Positions 49,806-59,347 are shown, counted from the first letter of the stretch. The stretch: 64,000 bases of DNA from Sphingomonas canadensis (GCF_026013525.1 NZ_JAPDRA010000012.1:1-64000); one strand, 5' to 3'. Notes: a model not told the origin generated them from the letters alone. Numbers and translations: made by a program.

Positions 49806-50213
49806 ATGCTGAAGGGCTATGGCAGATCATATCGTCGCGCAAAGCAGCTTCGCCGGGAAATGACGCTGCCGGAGGTTCTGCTGTGGCGGGCGCTGCGCGG
49901 GCGATCCGGCGACAAGTGGCGAAAGCAGCACCCGGCGGGACCCTATATTCTGGATTTCTATTGCGACCGGGCGAAGCTGTGCATCGAAATTGACGGCGAG
50001 GTCCATGAACGCGGCGGACACCCGGCGCTTGACGCGCGGCGGGACGGCTGGCTGGCCGCAAGGGGCATCGAAACGCAGCGTATCCCGGCCTGCGACGTCC
50101 TGGGTAATCTGGAGGGTGTCGTCGCGTTCGTCGCCGCCCACGTGCGCAGGCGCGCGCCCCTCCACCGTCCTGCGGACGGTCCCCCTCCCCCAGACGAGCT
50201 GGGGGAGGATTGA
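49806..50213 (+). CDS. DUF559 endonuclease-fold protein (Vsr/PD-(D/E)XK related)
   Basis: A 135-residue protein. The N-terminal YRRAKQLRREMTLPEVLLWRALRGR and the core ILDFYCDRAKLCIEIDGEVHE are the DUF559 signature. Asp of LDFYC, Glu of IEIDG and the preceding KWRKQHP resemble the active site of Vsr-type endonucleases. The last 20 residues (from RAPLHRPADGPP) are encoded by the right-hand repeat, whose downstream TGA ends the frame; the ATG is 13 bp after the left repeat. It lies opposite to the mcc genes. DNA cleavage and mobility are inferred. Confidence 0.82.
   Translation: MLKGYGRSYRRAKQLRREMTLPEVLLWRALRGRSGDKWRKQHPAGPYILDFYCDRAKLCIEIDGEVHERGGHPALDARRDGWLAARGIETQRIPACDVLGNLEGVVAFVAAHVRRRAPLHRPADGPPPPDELGED
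50157..50209. repeat. Repeat family C, right bracket of the DUF559 gene
   Basis: CCCCTCCACC, then an ACCGTCC/GGACGGT hairpin (TGC loop region), then CCCCC/GGGGG around AGACGAGCT. It matches the left bracket at 49731 when inverted, and contributes the C-terminal residues of the DUF559 frame. Confidence 0.85.
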
Positions 50214-50233
50214 TGGGTGGCGTTTCGTGCCCA

Positions 50234-51835
50234 TCACATCCGGAACACGCCGAACGCGGGGCGTTCGGGGATGGGGGCGTTGAGCGTGGCGGCGAAGGCC
50301 AGGCCCAGCACGTCGCGGGTCTGCGCGGGATCGATGATGCCGTCGTCCCACAGCCGGGCGGTGGCGTGCCAGGGATTGCCCTCGTCCTCATAGCGCTGGC
50401 GGATCGGGGCCTTGAACGCCTCCGCCTCCTCCGGCGTCCATTTATCCGCGTCGCGGTGGACGGTGGCGAGGACGCTCGCCGCCTGCTCGCCGCCCATCAC
50501 GCTAACGCGGCTGTTGGGCCAACTGAACAGGAAGCGGGGAGAATAGGCGCGGCCGCACATGCCGTAATTGCCCGCGCCGAAGCTGCCGCCGATCAGCACG
50601 GTGACCTTGGGCACGGTGGCGGTGGCGACGGCGGTGACCAGCTTCGCGCCATGTTTCGCAATGCCTTCCGCCTCATATTTGCCGCCGACCATGAAGCCGG
50701 AGATGTTCTGGAGGAACAGCAGGGGCACGCGCCGCTGGCAGGCGAGTTCGATGAAATGGGCGCCCTTCACCGCGCTTTCGCTGAACAGCACGCCGTTGTT
50801 GGCGATGATGCCCACCGGAATGCCCCAGATATGCGCGAAGCCGCACACCAGGCTGGCGCCGTAGAGCGCCTTGAACTCGTGGAACTCGCTGCCGTCGACC
50901 AGCCGGGCGATCACCTCATGCACGTCATAGGGCGCGCGGACATCGGTGGGCAGGATGCCGTAGAGATCCTCGGCGGCGTATTGGGGCGGGCGCGGATCGA
51001 TCCGGGCGATCTCCGGCGCGCGATCGGCGGGCAGGTGGCTCACGATGTCGCGGACGATGGTGAGCGCGTGCTCGTCGTTCTCCGCCACATGATCGACCAC
51101 GCCCGAACGGCGGCCGTGGAGATCGCCGCCGCCAAGGTCCTCGGCGCTGATCACCTCGCCGGTCGCGGCCTTCACCAGCGGCGGGCCGGCCAGGAAGATC
51201 GTGCCCTGGTTGCGCACGATCACCGTCTCGTCGCTCATCGCGGGGACATAGGCGCCGCCCGCGGTGCAGCTTCCCATCACGCAGGCGATCTGGGGGATGC
51301 CCTTGGCGCTCATGTTCGCCTGGTTGAAGAAGATGCGGCCGAAATGCTCCCGGTCCGGGAACACCTCCGCCTGATGGGGCAGGTTGGCGCCGCCGCTGTC
51401 GACCAGATAGATGCAGGGCAGGCGGTTCGCCTCCGCGATCTCCTGGGCGCGGAGATGCTTCTTCACGGTCATCGGGTAATAGGTGCCGCCCTTTACCGTG
51501 GCGTCGTTGCACACGATCATCACAGTGCGGCCCGACACGCGGCCGATCCCGGCGATCATTCCCGCGCCCGGCACTTCGCCGTCATACATGTCGCAGGCGG
51601 CGAGCTGGCCGATCTCAAGGAACGGCGATCCGGGATCGAGCAGCCGTTCCACCCGGTCGCGGGGCAGCAGCTTGCCGCGGCTGGCGTGCCGCTCGCGCGA
51701 GGCCTGCGAACCGCCCAGCGCGGCGCGGGCCACGTCCTCGCGCAGTTTCGCGGCCAGCGCGCGATGATGCGCTGCGTTGGCGCGATACGTCTCGCTGTCG
51801 GCCGACACGTTCGTGCCCAGCACCGGAGCGCTCAT
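50234..51835 (-). CDS. mccB: 3-Methylcrotonyl-CoA carboxylase beta subunit (carboxyltransferase)
   Basis: A 533-residue carboxyltransferase. Signatures: GKLLPRDRVERLLDPGSPFLEIGQLAACDMYDGEVPGAGMIAGIG, GGTYYPMTVKKHLRAQEIAEANRLPCIYLVDSGGANLPHQAEVFPDREHFGRIFFNQANMS, and GSCTAGGAYVPAMSDE. These match MccB rather than PccB. The C-terminal FGAGNYGMCGRAYSPRFLFSWPNSRVSVMGGEQAASVL binds the acyl-CoA. Acts with mccA (47-49 kb) after isovaleryl-CoA dehydrogenase (53.7-54.8 kb) in leucine breakdown. Confidence 0.94.
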   Translation of the reverse strand: MSAPVLGTNVSADSETYRANAAHHRALAAKLREDVARAALGGSQASRERHASRGKLLPRDRVERLLDPGSPFLEIGQLAACDMYDGEVPGAGMIAGIGRVSGRTVMIVCNDATVKGGTYYPMTVKKHLRAQEIAEANRLPCIYLVDSGGANLPHQAEVFPDREHFGRIFFNQANMSAKGIPQIACVMGSCTAGGAYVPAMSDETVIVRNQGTIFLAGPPLVKAATGEVISAEDLGGGDLHGRRSGVVDHVAENDEHALTIVRDIVSHLPADRAPEIARIDPRPPQYAAEDLYGILPTDVRAPYDVHEVIARLVDGSEFHEFKALYGASLVCGFAHIWGIPVGIIANNGVLFSESAVKGAHFIELACQRRVPLLFLQNISGFMVGGKYEAEGIAKHGAKLVTAVATATVPKVTVLIGGSFGAGNYGMCGRAYSPRFLFSWPNSRVSVMGGEQAASVLATVHRDADKWTPEEAEAFKAPIRQRYEDEGNPWHATARLWDDGIIDPAQTRDVLGLAFAATLNAPIPERPAFGVFRM

Positions 51836-51924
51836 AAATAGGGCATCCTTCCTGTCCTAATATCGCCCTCCCTTACACATGCCCCGGGCGCAAGGAAAGG
51901 CGCCGGCGCGATGTTCGATATTCG

Positions 51925-52938
<1,014 letters not shown>

Positions 52939-53058
52939 AACCCCTCCTGATCTTTTCGCGCGCAAGACTAGAACGCCCGCACCCCCAGGGCAACGCGGGC
53001 GGTTGCGCGGCGGGCGGGGAGGGTGCCACAGCGGCGGAGCAATCCCGAAAGGCCCGCC

Positions 53059-53394
53059 ATGCCAACCGTCCTGCTGTTGATCGGCTCAAACATCTTCATG
53101 ACGATCGCCTGGTACTGGCACCTGAAGGGCGGGATGCACAAACCGCTGATCACGGTGATCCTGCTGAGCTGGGGCATCGCCTTCGTCGAATATTGCCTGG
53201 CGGTGCCGGCCAACCGGATCGGCTATGCCGGCGGCTGGACGCCCGGCCAGCTCAAGATCGCGCAGGAGGCGATCGCTCTGACCGTGTTCGGCGTGTTCAT
53301 GGTCGCGGTGCTCGGCGAGCCGCTGAGCTGGCGGCATGCAGGCGCGTTCCTGTGCATCATGGGCGCGGTGGCGTTCCTGTTCGCCGGGCGGTGA
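53059..53394 (+). CDS. DMT/DUF486 family small membrane protein
   Basis: A 111-residue protein with four hydrophobic helices (NIFMTIAWYWHL; ITVILLSWGIAFVEYCLAVPANRIGY; LKIAQEAIALTVFGVFMVAVLGE; HAGAFLCIMGAVAFLFAG). The PANRIGYAGGWTPGQLKIAQEAI stretch is the DUF486 hallmark. Related to small drug/metabolite transporters; substrate unknown. ATG 53059 gives the family N-terminus. Convergent with the small membrane gene at 53402. Confidence 0.88.
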   Translation: MPTVLLLIGSNIFMTIAWYWHLKGGMHKPLITVILLSWGIAFVEYCLAVPANRIGYAGGWTPGQLKIAQEAIALTVFGVFMVAVLGEPLSWRHAGAFLCIMGAVAFLFAGR

Positions 53395-53401
53395 CGGCTG
53401 G

Positions 53402-53698
53402 TCAGTCGTCGTATTTGCCGCGATCGAGCAACCTGCCGATCAGGTGGCCAACGGTGAAAACCGCCGCATAGGTGGCGAAGTTCACCAGCCATTGGAAGAA
53501 GAACGAAAACTGCGGCCACAGGCCCGCGCTGAAGAATGTGAGGAATCCCGAGACGATCAGGACGATCGCATAATGGAGCAACAGATTGTCCCGCATCATG
53601 CGCCCATAGGCGAGCATGAACGCGATCAGCGCGATACCCAGAATCGTCTTCCTCCCCCTTGCCCGGATCGCGGGCGCAGGGGGAGATTGGACAATCAA
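53402..53698 (-). CDS. Small two- or three-helix membrane protein, start uncertain
   Basis: The conserved-looking part (ILGIALIAFMLAYGRMMRDNLLLHYAIVLIVSGFLTFFSAGL... ending LLDRGKYDD) has three hydrophobic stretches and no recognised family. A TTG overlapping the isovaleryl-CoA dehydrogenase stop (TTGA) would start it at 53698, but the first 16 codons then translate a family C-like hairpin. A strong GGGGGAGGAAG lies right after the hairpin and would place an ATT or CTG start near codon 23. The true N-terminus cannot be settled from sequence. Confidence 0.55.
   Translation of the reverse strand: MIVQSPPAPAIRARGRKTILGIALIAFMLAYGRMMRDNLLLHYAIVLIVSGFLTFFSAGLWPQFSFFFQWLVNFATYAAVFTVGHLIGRLLDRGKYDD
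53652..53685. repeat. Simplified family C-like hairpin after the acyl-CoA dehydrogenase
   Basis: CTCCCCCTTGCCCG/CGGGCGCAGGGGGAG, a near-perfect hairpin with a GATCG loop, lies 10 bp past the stop at 53695. It resembles the GC hairpin of repeat family C without the second stem. Confidence 0.55.
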
Positions 53699-54846
53699 TT
53701 CGCGCCGATCAACTCGCGGCCGATCAGCATGCGGCGGACTTCGTTGGTTCCCGCTCCGATATCGAGCAGTTTCGCGTCGCGGGCGAAGCGTTCGACGGGC
53801 CAGTCCTTGGTATAGCCCGCGCCGCCCAGCGCCTGGATAGCCTCGAGCGACACCTTCACCGCATTCTCCGACGCGAGCAGGATCGCTCCCGCCGCATCGA
53901 AGCGCGTCGTCCTGCCCTCGTCGCACGAGCGGGCGACCGCATAGACATAGGCCCGCGCCGAATTGAGCGCGACATACATGTCCGCGACCTTGGCCTGCAT
54001 GAGCTGGAACGCGCCGATCGGCTGGCCGAACTGCTTGCGCTCGCGGATATAGGGCAGCACCACGTCCAGGCAGGCCTGCATGATGCCGAGCTGGATGCCC
54101 GCCAAAACGGTGCGCTCATAGTCGAGGCCGCTCATAAGCACGCCGACGCCGCCGTTGAGCGGCCCCATGACATTCTCGTCCGGCACCTCGCAATCGTTGA
54201 ACACCAGCTCGGCGGTGGGGGAGCCGCGCATGCCCATCTTGTCGATCTTCTGGCCGATCGAGAAGCCGGGCATGTCCTTCTCGATCAGGAAGGTGGTGAT
54301 GCCGCGCGATCCCTCTCCCGTCTTCGCATAGACTACGAGGGTGTCGGCATAAGCCGCGTTGGTTATCCAGAATTTGGTGCCGTTGAGGACGTAGCCGCGA
54401 TCGGTCTTCTCCGCGCGGAGCTTCATGCTCACCACGTCCGATCCCGCGCCCGCCTCCGACATCGCCAGGCTGCCGACATGCTCGCCGGAGATCAGCTTGA
54501 GCAGGTATTTGGCCTTCTGCTCGTCGTTCGCCCAGCGGCGGATCTGGTTGACGCACAGGTTCGAATGCGCGCCATAGCTGAGGCCGATCGAGGCTGAGGC
54601 GCGGCTCACCTCCTCGCACGCGATGACATGCTCGAGATAGCCCAGGCCCAGCCCGCCCCATTGCTCCTCCACGGTGATGCCGTGCAGCCCCAGCTCGCCC
54701 ATCGCGGGCCACAGATCGCGCGGGAACCAGTCCTCCGCGTCGATCCGCGCGGCGAGCGGGGCGATCTGCTCCTTCGCGAACCGCGCGGTCGTCTCGCGGA
54801 TCATGTCGGCCGTATCGCCCAGGCCGAAATCGAGCGTGGGTTCCAT
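53695..54846 (-). CDS. Isovaleryl-CoA dehydrogenase
   Basis: A 383-residue acyl-CoA dehydrogenase. Signatures: IDAEDWFPRDLWPAMGELGLHGITVEEQWGG, SIGLSYGAHSNLCVNQIRRWANDEQKAKYL, AMSEAGAGSDVVSMKLRAEK, and the catalytic-base Glu in GLDYERTVLAGIQLGIMQ, the position that is distinctive of isovaleryl-CoA dehydrogenases. QALGGAGYTKDWPVERFARDAKLLDIGAGTNEVRRMLIGREL is the C-terminal FAD-binding part. It supplies 3-methylcrotonyl-CoA for mccA/mccB in leucine catabolism. Confidence 0.93.
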   Translation of the reverse strand: MEPTLDFGLGDTADMIRETTARFAKEQIAPLAARIDAEDWFPRDLWPAMGELGLHGITVEEQWGGLGLGYLEHVIACEEVSRASASIGLSYGAHSNLCVNQIRRWANDEQKAKYLLKLISGEHVGSLAMSEAGAGSDVVSMKLRAEKTDRGYVLNGTKFWITNAAYADTLVVYAKTGEGSRGITTFLIEKDMPGFSIGQKIDKMGMRGSPTAELVFNDCEVPDENVMGPLNGGVGVLMSGLDYERTVLAGIQLGIMQACLDVVLPYIRERKQFGQPIGAFQLMQAKVADMYVALNSARAYVYAVARSCDEGRTTRFDAAGAILLASENAVKVSLEAIQALGGAGYTKDWPVERFARDAKLLDIGAGTNEVRRMLIGRELIGAN

Positions 54847-54944
54847 CCAATTCTCTCCCGAAACTTGCTTGCCGCCGGGCGGCGCGTATTCCTACCCTGT
54901 GCAGAAACAGCGGCGCTTCGACAAGCGCCCCAAGGGGGACCGGC

Positions 54945-56360
54945 ATGCGAAACCTGGTGCGGCGTAAGGCGATGACGGCGGCCAAGGATCAGCCCGAGCA
55001 TCACCGGCTGGCGCGCACGCTGAGCTGGCCGCATCTGGTGGCGCTGGGGGTCGGCGCGATCGTGGGCACCGGCATCCTGACGCTGATCGGGGTGGGGGCG
55101 GATCGCGCGGGGCCGGCAGTGCTGCTCAGCTTCGTGGTGGCGGGGCTGATCTGCGCCTGCGCCGCGCTCTGCTATGCCGAGATGGCGTCGATGATCCCCG
55201 CGTCGGGCAGCGCCTATACCTACAGCTATGCAGTGCTGGGCGAGATTTTCGCGTGGATCGTGGGATGGTCGCTGATCCTGGAATATTCGCTGGTGGTGGC
55301 GACGGTGGCGGTCGGCTGGTCCGGCTATGCGGTGGGATTCCTGAAGGGGCTGGGGATCGCGCTGCCGGAGTTCCTGACCCATGGGCCGACGGCGGACGGG
55401 CGCTTCGGCATCAACCTGCCCGCGATCCTGATCATCGGTGTGGTCGCGTGGCTGCTGATGCTGGGCACGCGGGAGAGCGCGCGGGTGAACAGCGCGCTGG
55501 TGGTGCTGAAGCTGATCACGCTGGCGCTGTTCGTCGCGGTGGCCCTGCCGCATTTCGATCCGGCCAACCTTCAGCCCTTCGCCCCCTTCGGATACGGTAG
55601 CACGCCGGGCGAGGGCGGGGTGAAGTTCGGCGTGATGGGCGCGGCGGCGATCATCTTCTTCGCCTTCTATGGCTTCGACGCGATCTCCACCGCGGCGGAG
55701 GAAGCAAAGGAGCCCGAGCGCGACCTGGCGATCGGCATCGTCGGATCGATGGTGGCCTGTACGCTGATCTACATGATCGTCGCGGCGGCGGCGGTGGGGG
55801 CGCTGCCCTTCGGCCGCTTCTCCGACAGCGCCGAGCCGCTGGCGCTGATCCTGCGCGAGATCGGGCAGGGCGGCATCGCCACCATCGTGGCGGCCGCGGC
55901 GGCGATCGCGCTGCCCACGGTGCTGCTGGCGTTCCTCTATGGCCAGAGCCGGATCTTCCTGGTGATGGCGCGCGACGGGTTCCTGCCGCGCGGGCTGGCC
56001 AAGGTGTCGCCGCGCGGCACGCCGGCGCGGATCACCGCGGCTACTGCGGCGGTGGTGGCCGTGCTCGCCGCGCTGACCCCGCTCGACATGATCGCCAGCC
56101 TGGCCAATGCGGGGACGCTGTGCGCCTTCGTGGGCGTGGCGGCGTGCGTGCTGGTTTCGCGGCGGCGCGATCCGGATGCGCGGCGGCCGTTCCGGGTGCC
56201 GGGCGCCTGGATCGTCGCGCCGCTGGCGATCCTGGGCTGCATCTATCTGTTCACCAGCCTGCAGGCGGTGACCCAATGGTCGTTCCTGGTGTGGAACCTG
56301 CTCGGGCTGGCGGTCTATTTCCTCTATGCGCGGCGGCGGTCGGGCCTCACGCGGTCGTGA
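54945..56360 (+). CDS. APC-family amino acid permease
   Basis: A 471-residue permease with twelve or so hydrophobic segments. The start of the transporter core LVALGVGAIVGTGILTLIGVGA with the G(V/I)GTGI motif and the AEMASMIPASGSAYTYSYAVLGEIFAWIVGWSLILEY segment are typical of cationic amino-acid transporters. Substrate unknown, but divergent transcription from isovaleryl-CoA dehydrogenase suggests leucine or another branched-chain amino acid. GGGGGACC lies just before the ATG. Confidence 0.88.
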   Translation: MRNLVRRKAMTAAKDQPEHHRLARTLSWPHLVALGVGAIVGTGILTLIGVGADRAGPAVLLSFVVAGLICACAALCYAEMASMIPASGSAYTYSYAVLGEIFAWIVGWSLILEYSLVVATVAVGWSGYAVGFLKGLGIALPEFLTHGPTADGRFGINLPAILIIGVVAWLLMLGTRESARVNSALVVLKLITLALFVAVALPHFDPANLQPFAPFGYGSTPGEGGVKFGVMGAAAIIFFAFYGFDAISTAAEEAKEPERDLAIGIVGSMVACTLIYMIVAAAAVGALPFGRFSDSAEPLALILREIGQGGIATIVAAAAAIALPTVLLAFLYGQSRIFLVMARDGFLPRGLAKVSPRGTPARITAATAAVVAVLAALTPLDMIASLANAGTLCAFVGVAACVLVSRRRDPDARRPFRVPGAWIVAPLAILGCIYLFTSLQAVTQWSFLVWNLLGLAVYFLYARRRSGLTRS

Positions 56361-56700
56361 TCATGCCGTCCACCACGGCCACCGGCCACGGGATCAGCCG
56401 CGTGCCGGGGCATGGGCCGCCGACGCAGGCGCCGTCCTCGATCCGGTAGAGCGCGCCGTGCCAGTGGCAGCGGATCAGCCGGCCGTCGGGCGTCAGATAA
56501 TCGTCTAGCTGGTGCGCCAACGGAAGCGCGATATGCGCGCAGCGATCGACATAGCCGAACACCGCATCGCCCCGGCGCACGACGAAGCCGTGGAAGCGCC
56601 CGGCCTTCATCTCCAGCACGAAGTTGCGCGCCGCGCCGTCCGCCACCGCAGCAAGCGGGGCGAGTGCGACGCCCGGCGGAGTGGCGGTCAGCCGTTCCAC
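56347..56700 (-). CDS. Rieske [2Fe-2S] protein
   Basis: A 117-residue single-domain Rieske protein with both cluster motifs: YVDRCAHIALP (Cys and His) and RLIRCHWHGALY (Cys and His). No membrane anchor or signal is seen, so it is more like a soluble ferredoxin-type partner. GTG at 56700 is chosen with GGAG 5 bp before it; it follows hmgA by 25 bp. A link to tyrosine degradation is inferred only from operon position with hmgA and hpd. Its 3' end overlaps the permease gene by 14 bp. Confidence 0.8.
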   Translation of the reverse strand: MERLTATPPGVALAPLAAVADGAARNFVLEMKAGRFHGFVVRRGDAVFGYVDRCAHIALPLAHQLDDYLTPDGRLIRCHWHGALYRIEDGACVGGPCPGTRLIPWPVAVVDGMITTA

Positions 56701-56725
56701 CAGCGCTCCATGCCGGAGAGCGGCT

Positions 56726-58003
56726 TCATGGCAGACGCGCTTTGGGAAATCCCTTCCATGCCGCGTCGTAATCGGCCTGGGCGCTCTCCATGGCAAGCCG
56801 CGTCGGGCGATAGGGCCAGCAGGTTTCGACCATGAACGCCATGGTGGCCTCCATCCGGTGCGGCTTCAGATCGGCGTTCGTGGCGGCATCCCAGCTCGCG
56901 ACGTCCGGCCCATGGCCCGCCATCACATTGTGGAGGCTGAGCCCGCCGGGGACGAAGCCGTCCGCCTTGGCGTCATAGGCGCCCTGGATCAGCCCCATCG
57001 CCTCGCTCATCACGTTGCGGTGGAACCAGGGCGGGCGGAACGTGTCCTCCGCCACCATCCAGCGCGGGGGGAAGATCACGAAATCGGCGTTCGCGCGGCC
57101 CGCCACGGTGCTGGGCGAGGTGAGCACGGTGAAGATCGACGGATCGGGATGATCGAAGCTGACCGTGTTGATCGTGTTGAACCGCGCCAGATCATAGCGG
57201 CACGGCGCCAGGTTCCCGTGCCAGGCCACCACGTCGAGCGGGCTATGGTCCAACAGGGTTGTCCACAGGCTTCCCAACGACTTCTGCACAAGCTGGAACG
57301 GTTCGTCGCGATCCTCGAACCAGGCGGCGGGCGCCTCGAAATCGCGCGGGTTGGCCAGGCCGTTCGCGCCGATCGGGCCGAGATCGGGCAGGCGGAAGGC
57401 CGCGCCGAAATTCTCGGCGACATAGCCGCGCGCCTCGCCATCGGGCAGCAGCGCGCGGAAGCGCACGCCCCGCGGCACCAGCCCGATCCAGCCCGGCGCC
57501 AGCTCCAGCCGGCCAAGCTCGGTCAGCAGCGTCAGCCGCCCCGACTGGGGTATGAACAGCAGCTCGCCGTCCGCATCCATGAAGGCGCGCGTGTCCATGT
57601 CCCGGTTGGCGGCATAGGCATGGACGTTGACGCCATCCAGTTCGGCCGGATCGCGGGTGACCAGCATCGTCGCCATGCCGTCGATCAGGTCGGTGCCCGG
57701 CGCGGGGGCGGGCAGGGGATCCCAGCGCAGCCGGTTGGGCGCCAGCGGCCCCGGCGCCGGCTCGGCGGCGAAGCGCGGCGCACCCGTATAGGGCGCGAAC
57801 GGCGGATGCTCCGCGGCGGGGCGCAGGCGATAGAGCCACGAACGCCGGTTCTCCGCGCGCGGCGCGGTGAACGCCGTGCCGCTGAGCTGTTCGGCGTAGA
57901 GGCCGAAGGCGGGCTTCTGCGGGCTGTTGCGCCCCACCGGCAGCGCGCCGGGGACTGCCTCGGTCGAGACATGGTTGCCGAAGCCGGGGAAATAGTCGGT
58001 CAT
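56726..58003 (-). CDS. hmgA: Homogentisate 1,2-dioxygenase
   Basis: A 425-residue iron dioxygenase opening the ring of homogentisate to maleylacetoacetate. Marker segments: TDYFPGFGNHVSTEAVPGALPVGRNSPQ, the GRANADFVIFPPRWMVAEDTFRPPWFHRNVMSEAMGLI metal region (His and Glu ligands), and GGLSLHNVMAGHGPD. Length fits. The ATG at 58003 precedes the family N-terminus; a longer frame upstream translates repeat sequence. Follows hpd (177 bp gap, containing a family D repeat). Confidence 0.94.
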   Translation of the reverse strand: MTDYFPGFGNHVSTEAVPGALPVGRNSPQKPAFGLYAEQLSGTAFTAPRAENRRSWLYRLRPAAEHPPFAPYTGAPRFAAEPAPGPLAPNRLRWDPLPAPAPGTDLIDGMATMLVTRDPAELDGVNVHAYAANRDMDTRAFMDADGELLFIPQSGRLTLLTELGRLELAPGWIGLVPRGVRFRALLPDGEARGYVAENFGAAFRLPDLGPIGANGLANPRDFEAPAAWFEDRDEPFQLVQKSLGSLWTTLLDHSPLDVVAWHGNLAPCRYDLARFNTINTVSFDHPDPSIFTVLTSPSTVAGRANADFVIFPPRWMVAEDTFRPPWFHRNVMSEAMGLIQGAYDAKADGFVPGGLSLHNVMAGHGPDVASWDAATNADLKPHRMEATMAFMVETCWPYRPTRLAMESAQADYDAAWKGFPKARLP

Positions 58004-58046
58004 GCGATGCCCTGGGCCTCCAAATCTGTCCGCCCCGAAGGACGAG

Positions 58047-58078
58047 TTTTTCTCGCACAAAGACGCAAGGCCACGAAG
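58047..58078. repeat. Repeat family D, single copy between hpd and hmgA
   Basis: TTTTTCTCGCACAAAGACG continues into CAAGGCCACGAAG. It is a diverged match of the 8003-8033 arm (CACGAAGGCGCGAAGGCACG type). It lies between hpd and hmgA on the minus strand. Confidence 0.55.
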
Positions 58079-58180
58079 CGCGGTGCCGGCGCCGTTACCC
58101 GGCGAGGCCGCTTGCGCTCCGGCAGATGGGCGCCGCCGGCGCGGCGAACGGCTCAAACGCTGCGTGCGAAACCGAAGCGG

Positions 58181-59233
58181 CTATGCGTCCACCTTGATCA
58201 CGCCGCGGCGGATCTGGTCCAGCTCGATGCTCTCGAACAGCGCCTGGAAATTGCCGTTGCCGAAGCCTTCGTTGCCCTTGCGCTGGATGATCTCGAAGAA
58301 GATCGGGCCGACCATATTCTCGGTGAATATCTGGAGCAGGATGCCCTCGCCGGTTTCCACCGAACCGTCGATCAGGATGCGGTTCCGCTTGAGCCGCTCC
58401 AGATCCTCGCCATGGCCGGGGACGCGCTTGTCGACCAGCTCGTAATAGGTCTCGATCGTGTCCTGGAGCCGCACGCCGCGGGCGCGGAGCCGTTCCACCG
58501 TGGCGTAGATATCGTCGGTGGTGAGCGCGAGGTGCTGGATGCCCTCGCCATTATATTCGCGGATGAATTCCTCGATCTGGCTCTTGTCGTCCTGGCTCTC
58601 GTTCAGCGGGATGCGGATCGCCTGATCGGGCGCGATCATCGCCTGGCTGAACAGGCCCGTCGCCTGGCCCTTGATGTCGAAATACTTCTGCTCCTCGAAA
58701 TTGAAGAGCGTGCGATAGAATTCGCTCCACACGCGCATCTGGCCGCGGCGGACATTGTGGGTGAGGTGATCGAGCACGTCGAGGCCGACGCTGTTCGCGG
58801 CCTCCGCCTCGCGCCAGCCGGGGAACTCGGCCCAGTCGGCGTAGAGATCCTCGCCGTCCTGGACGAAATAGAGGTAGCTGCCGCCGATCCCCAGGATGAC
58901 GGTGTCGTCTTCCTCGGTCTGCTTGGCGCCGTGCGCGAGCGCCCATTCCATCGCCCTGGCCGGATCGGCGACGCGGAACGCCATCGCGCTGGCCGAGGCG
59001 CCGTGCTCGCCGCGGAAGGCCGCGACACGGCCCGCCTCGTCGCGGTTCAGCATCAGGTTGATGCCGCCCTGCTTGTAGCGGGTGACGTTCTTCGTGGGAT
59101 GCCGGTGCGTCGGCACGAAGCCGAGCAGCTCGAACTGCCGGGCCAGCGCCTCGGGCTCGGGCGAAGTGAATTCCACGAACTCGAACCCGTTGAGGCCGAG
59201 CGGATTGGACGGAGCGCGTGACAGGTCGTTCAT
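58181..59233 (-). CDS. hpd: 4-Hydroxyphenylpyruvate dioxygenase
   Basis: A 350-residue non-heme iron enzyme converting 4-hydroxyphenylpyruvate to homogentisate. The two vicinal-oxygen-chelate domains are visible: VGLDVLDHLTHNVRRGQM with the first iron His, GEGIQHLALTTDDIYATVERLR with the second, and GPIFFEIIQRKGNEGFGNGNFQALFESIE with the Glu ligand. ATG 59233 is selected because it starts the first family domain; two earlier in-frame ATGs are possible. Likely expressed with hmgA, divergent from TetR. Confidence 0.94.
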   Translation of the reverse strand: MNDLSRAPSNPLGLNGFEFVEFTSPEPEALARQFELLGFVPTHRHPTKNVTRYKQGGINLMLNRDEAGRVAAFRGEHGASASAMAFRVADPARAMEWALAHGAKQTEEDDTVILGIGGSYLYFVQDGEDLYADWAEFPGWREAEAANSVGLDVLDHLTHNVRRGQMRVWSEFYRTLFNFEEQKYFDIKGQATGLFSQAMIAPDQAIRIPLNESQDDKSQIEEFIREYNGEGIQHLALTTDDIYATVERLRARGVRLQDTIETYYELVDKRVPGHGEDLERLKRNRILIDGSVETGEGILLQIFTENMVGPIFFEIIQRKGNEGFGNGNFQALFESIELDQIRRGVIKVDA

Positions 59234-59260
59234 GGGGACCAGCATAGGGGGCAATGAAAA

Positions 59261-59278
59261 TAGTGTCAATTGATACCA
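59261..59278. promoter_or_regulatory. Imperfect palindrome upstream of hpd
   Basis: TAGTGTCAATTGATACCA is self-complementary at 14 of 18 positions around CAATTG. It lies 28 bp before the hpd ATG and is a candidate operator for hpd-hmgA. Confidence 0.4.
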
Positions 59279-59330
59279 GTTTAATTCTGTGACGGCCACG
59301 CAACGGATTTCCTTGCCAATTTCCAGAGAA

Positions 59331-59346
59331 TCTGACTATGGTCAGA
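59331..59346. promoter_or_regulatory. Inverted repeat directly in front of tetR
   Basis: TCTGAC-TATG-GTCAGA has perfect 6-bp arms and ends 1 bp before the tetR ATG. The position suits autorepression. Confidence 0.6.
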
Positions 59347-59347
59347 T

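Noticed and set aside
58004..58156. Upstream extension of hmgA
   Set aside because: It translates the family D repeat; the known N-terminus starts at the ATG at 58003.
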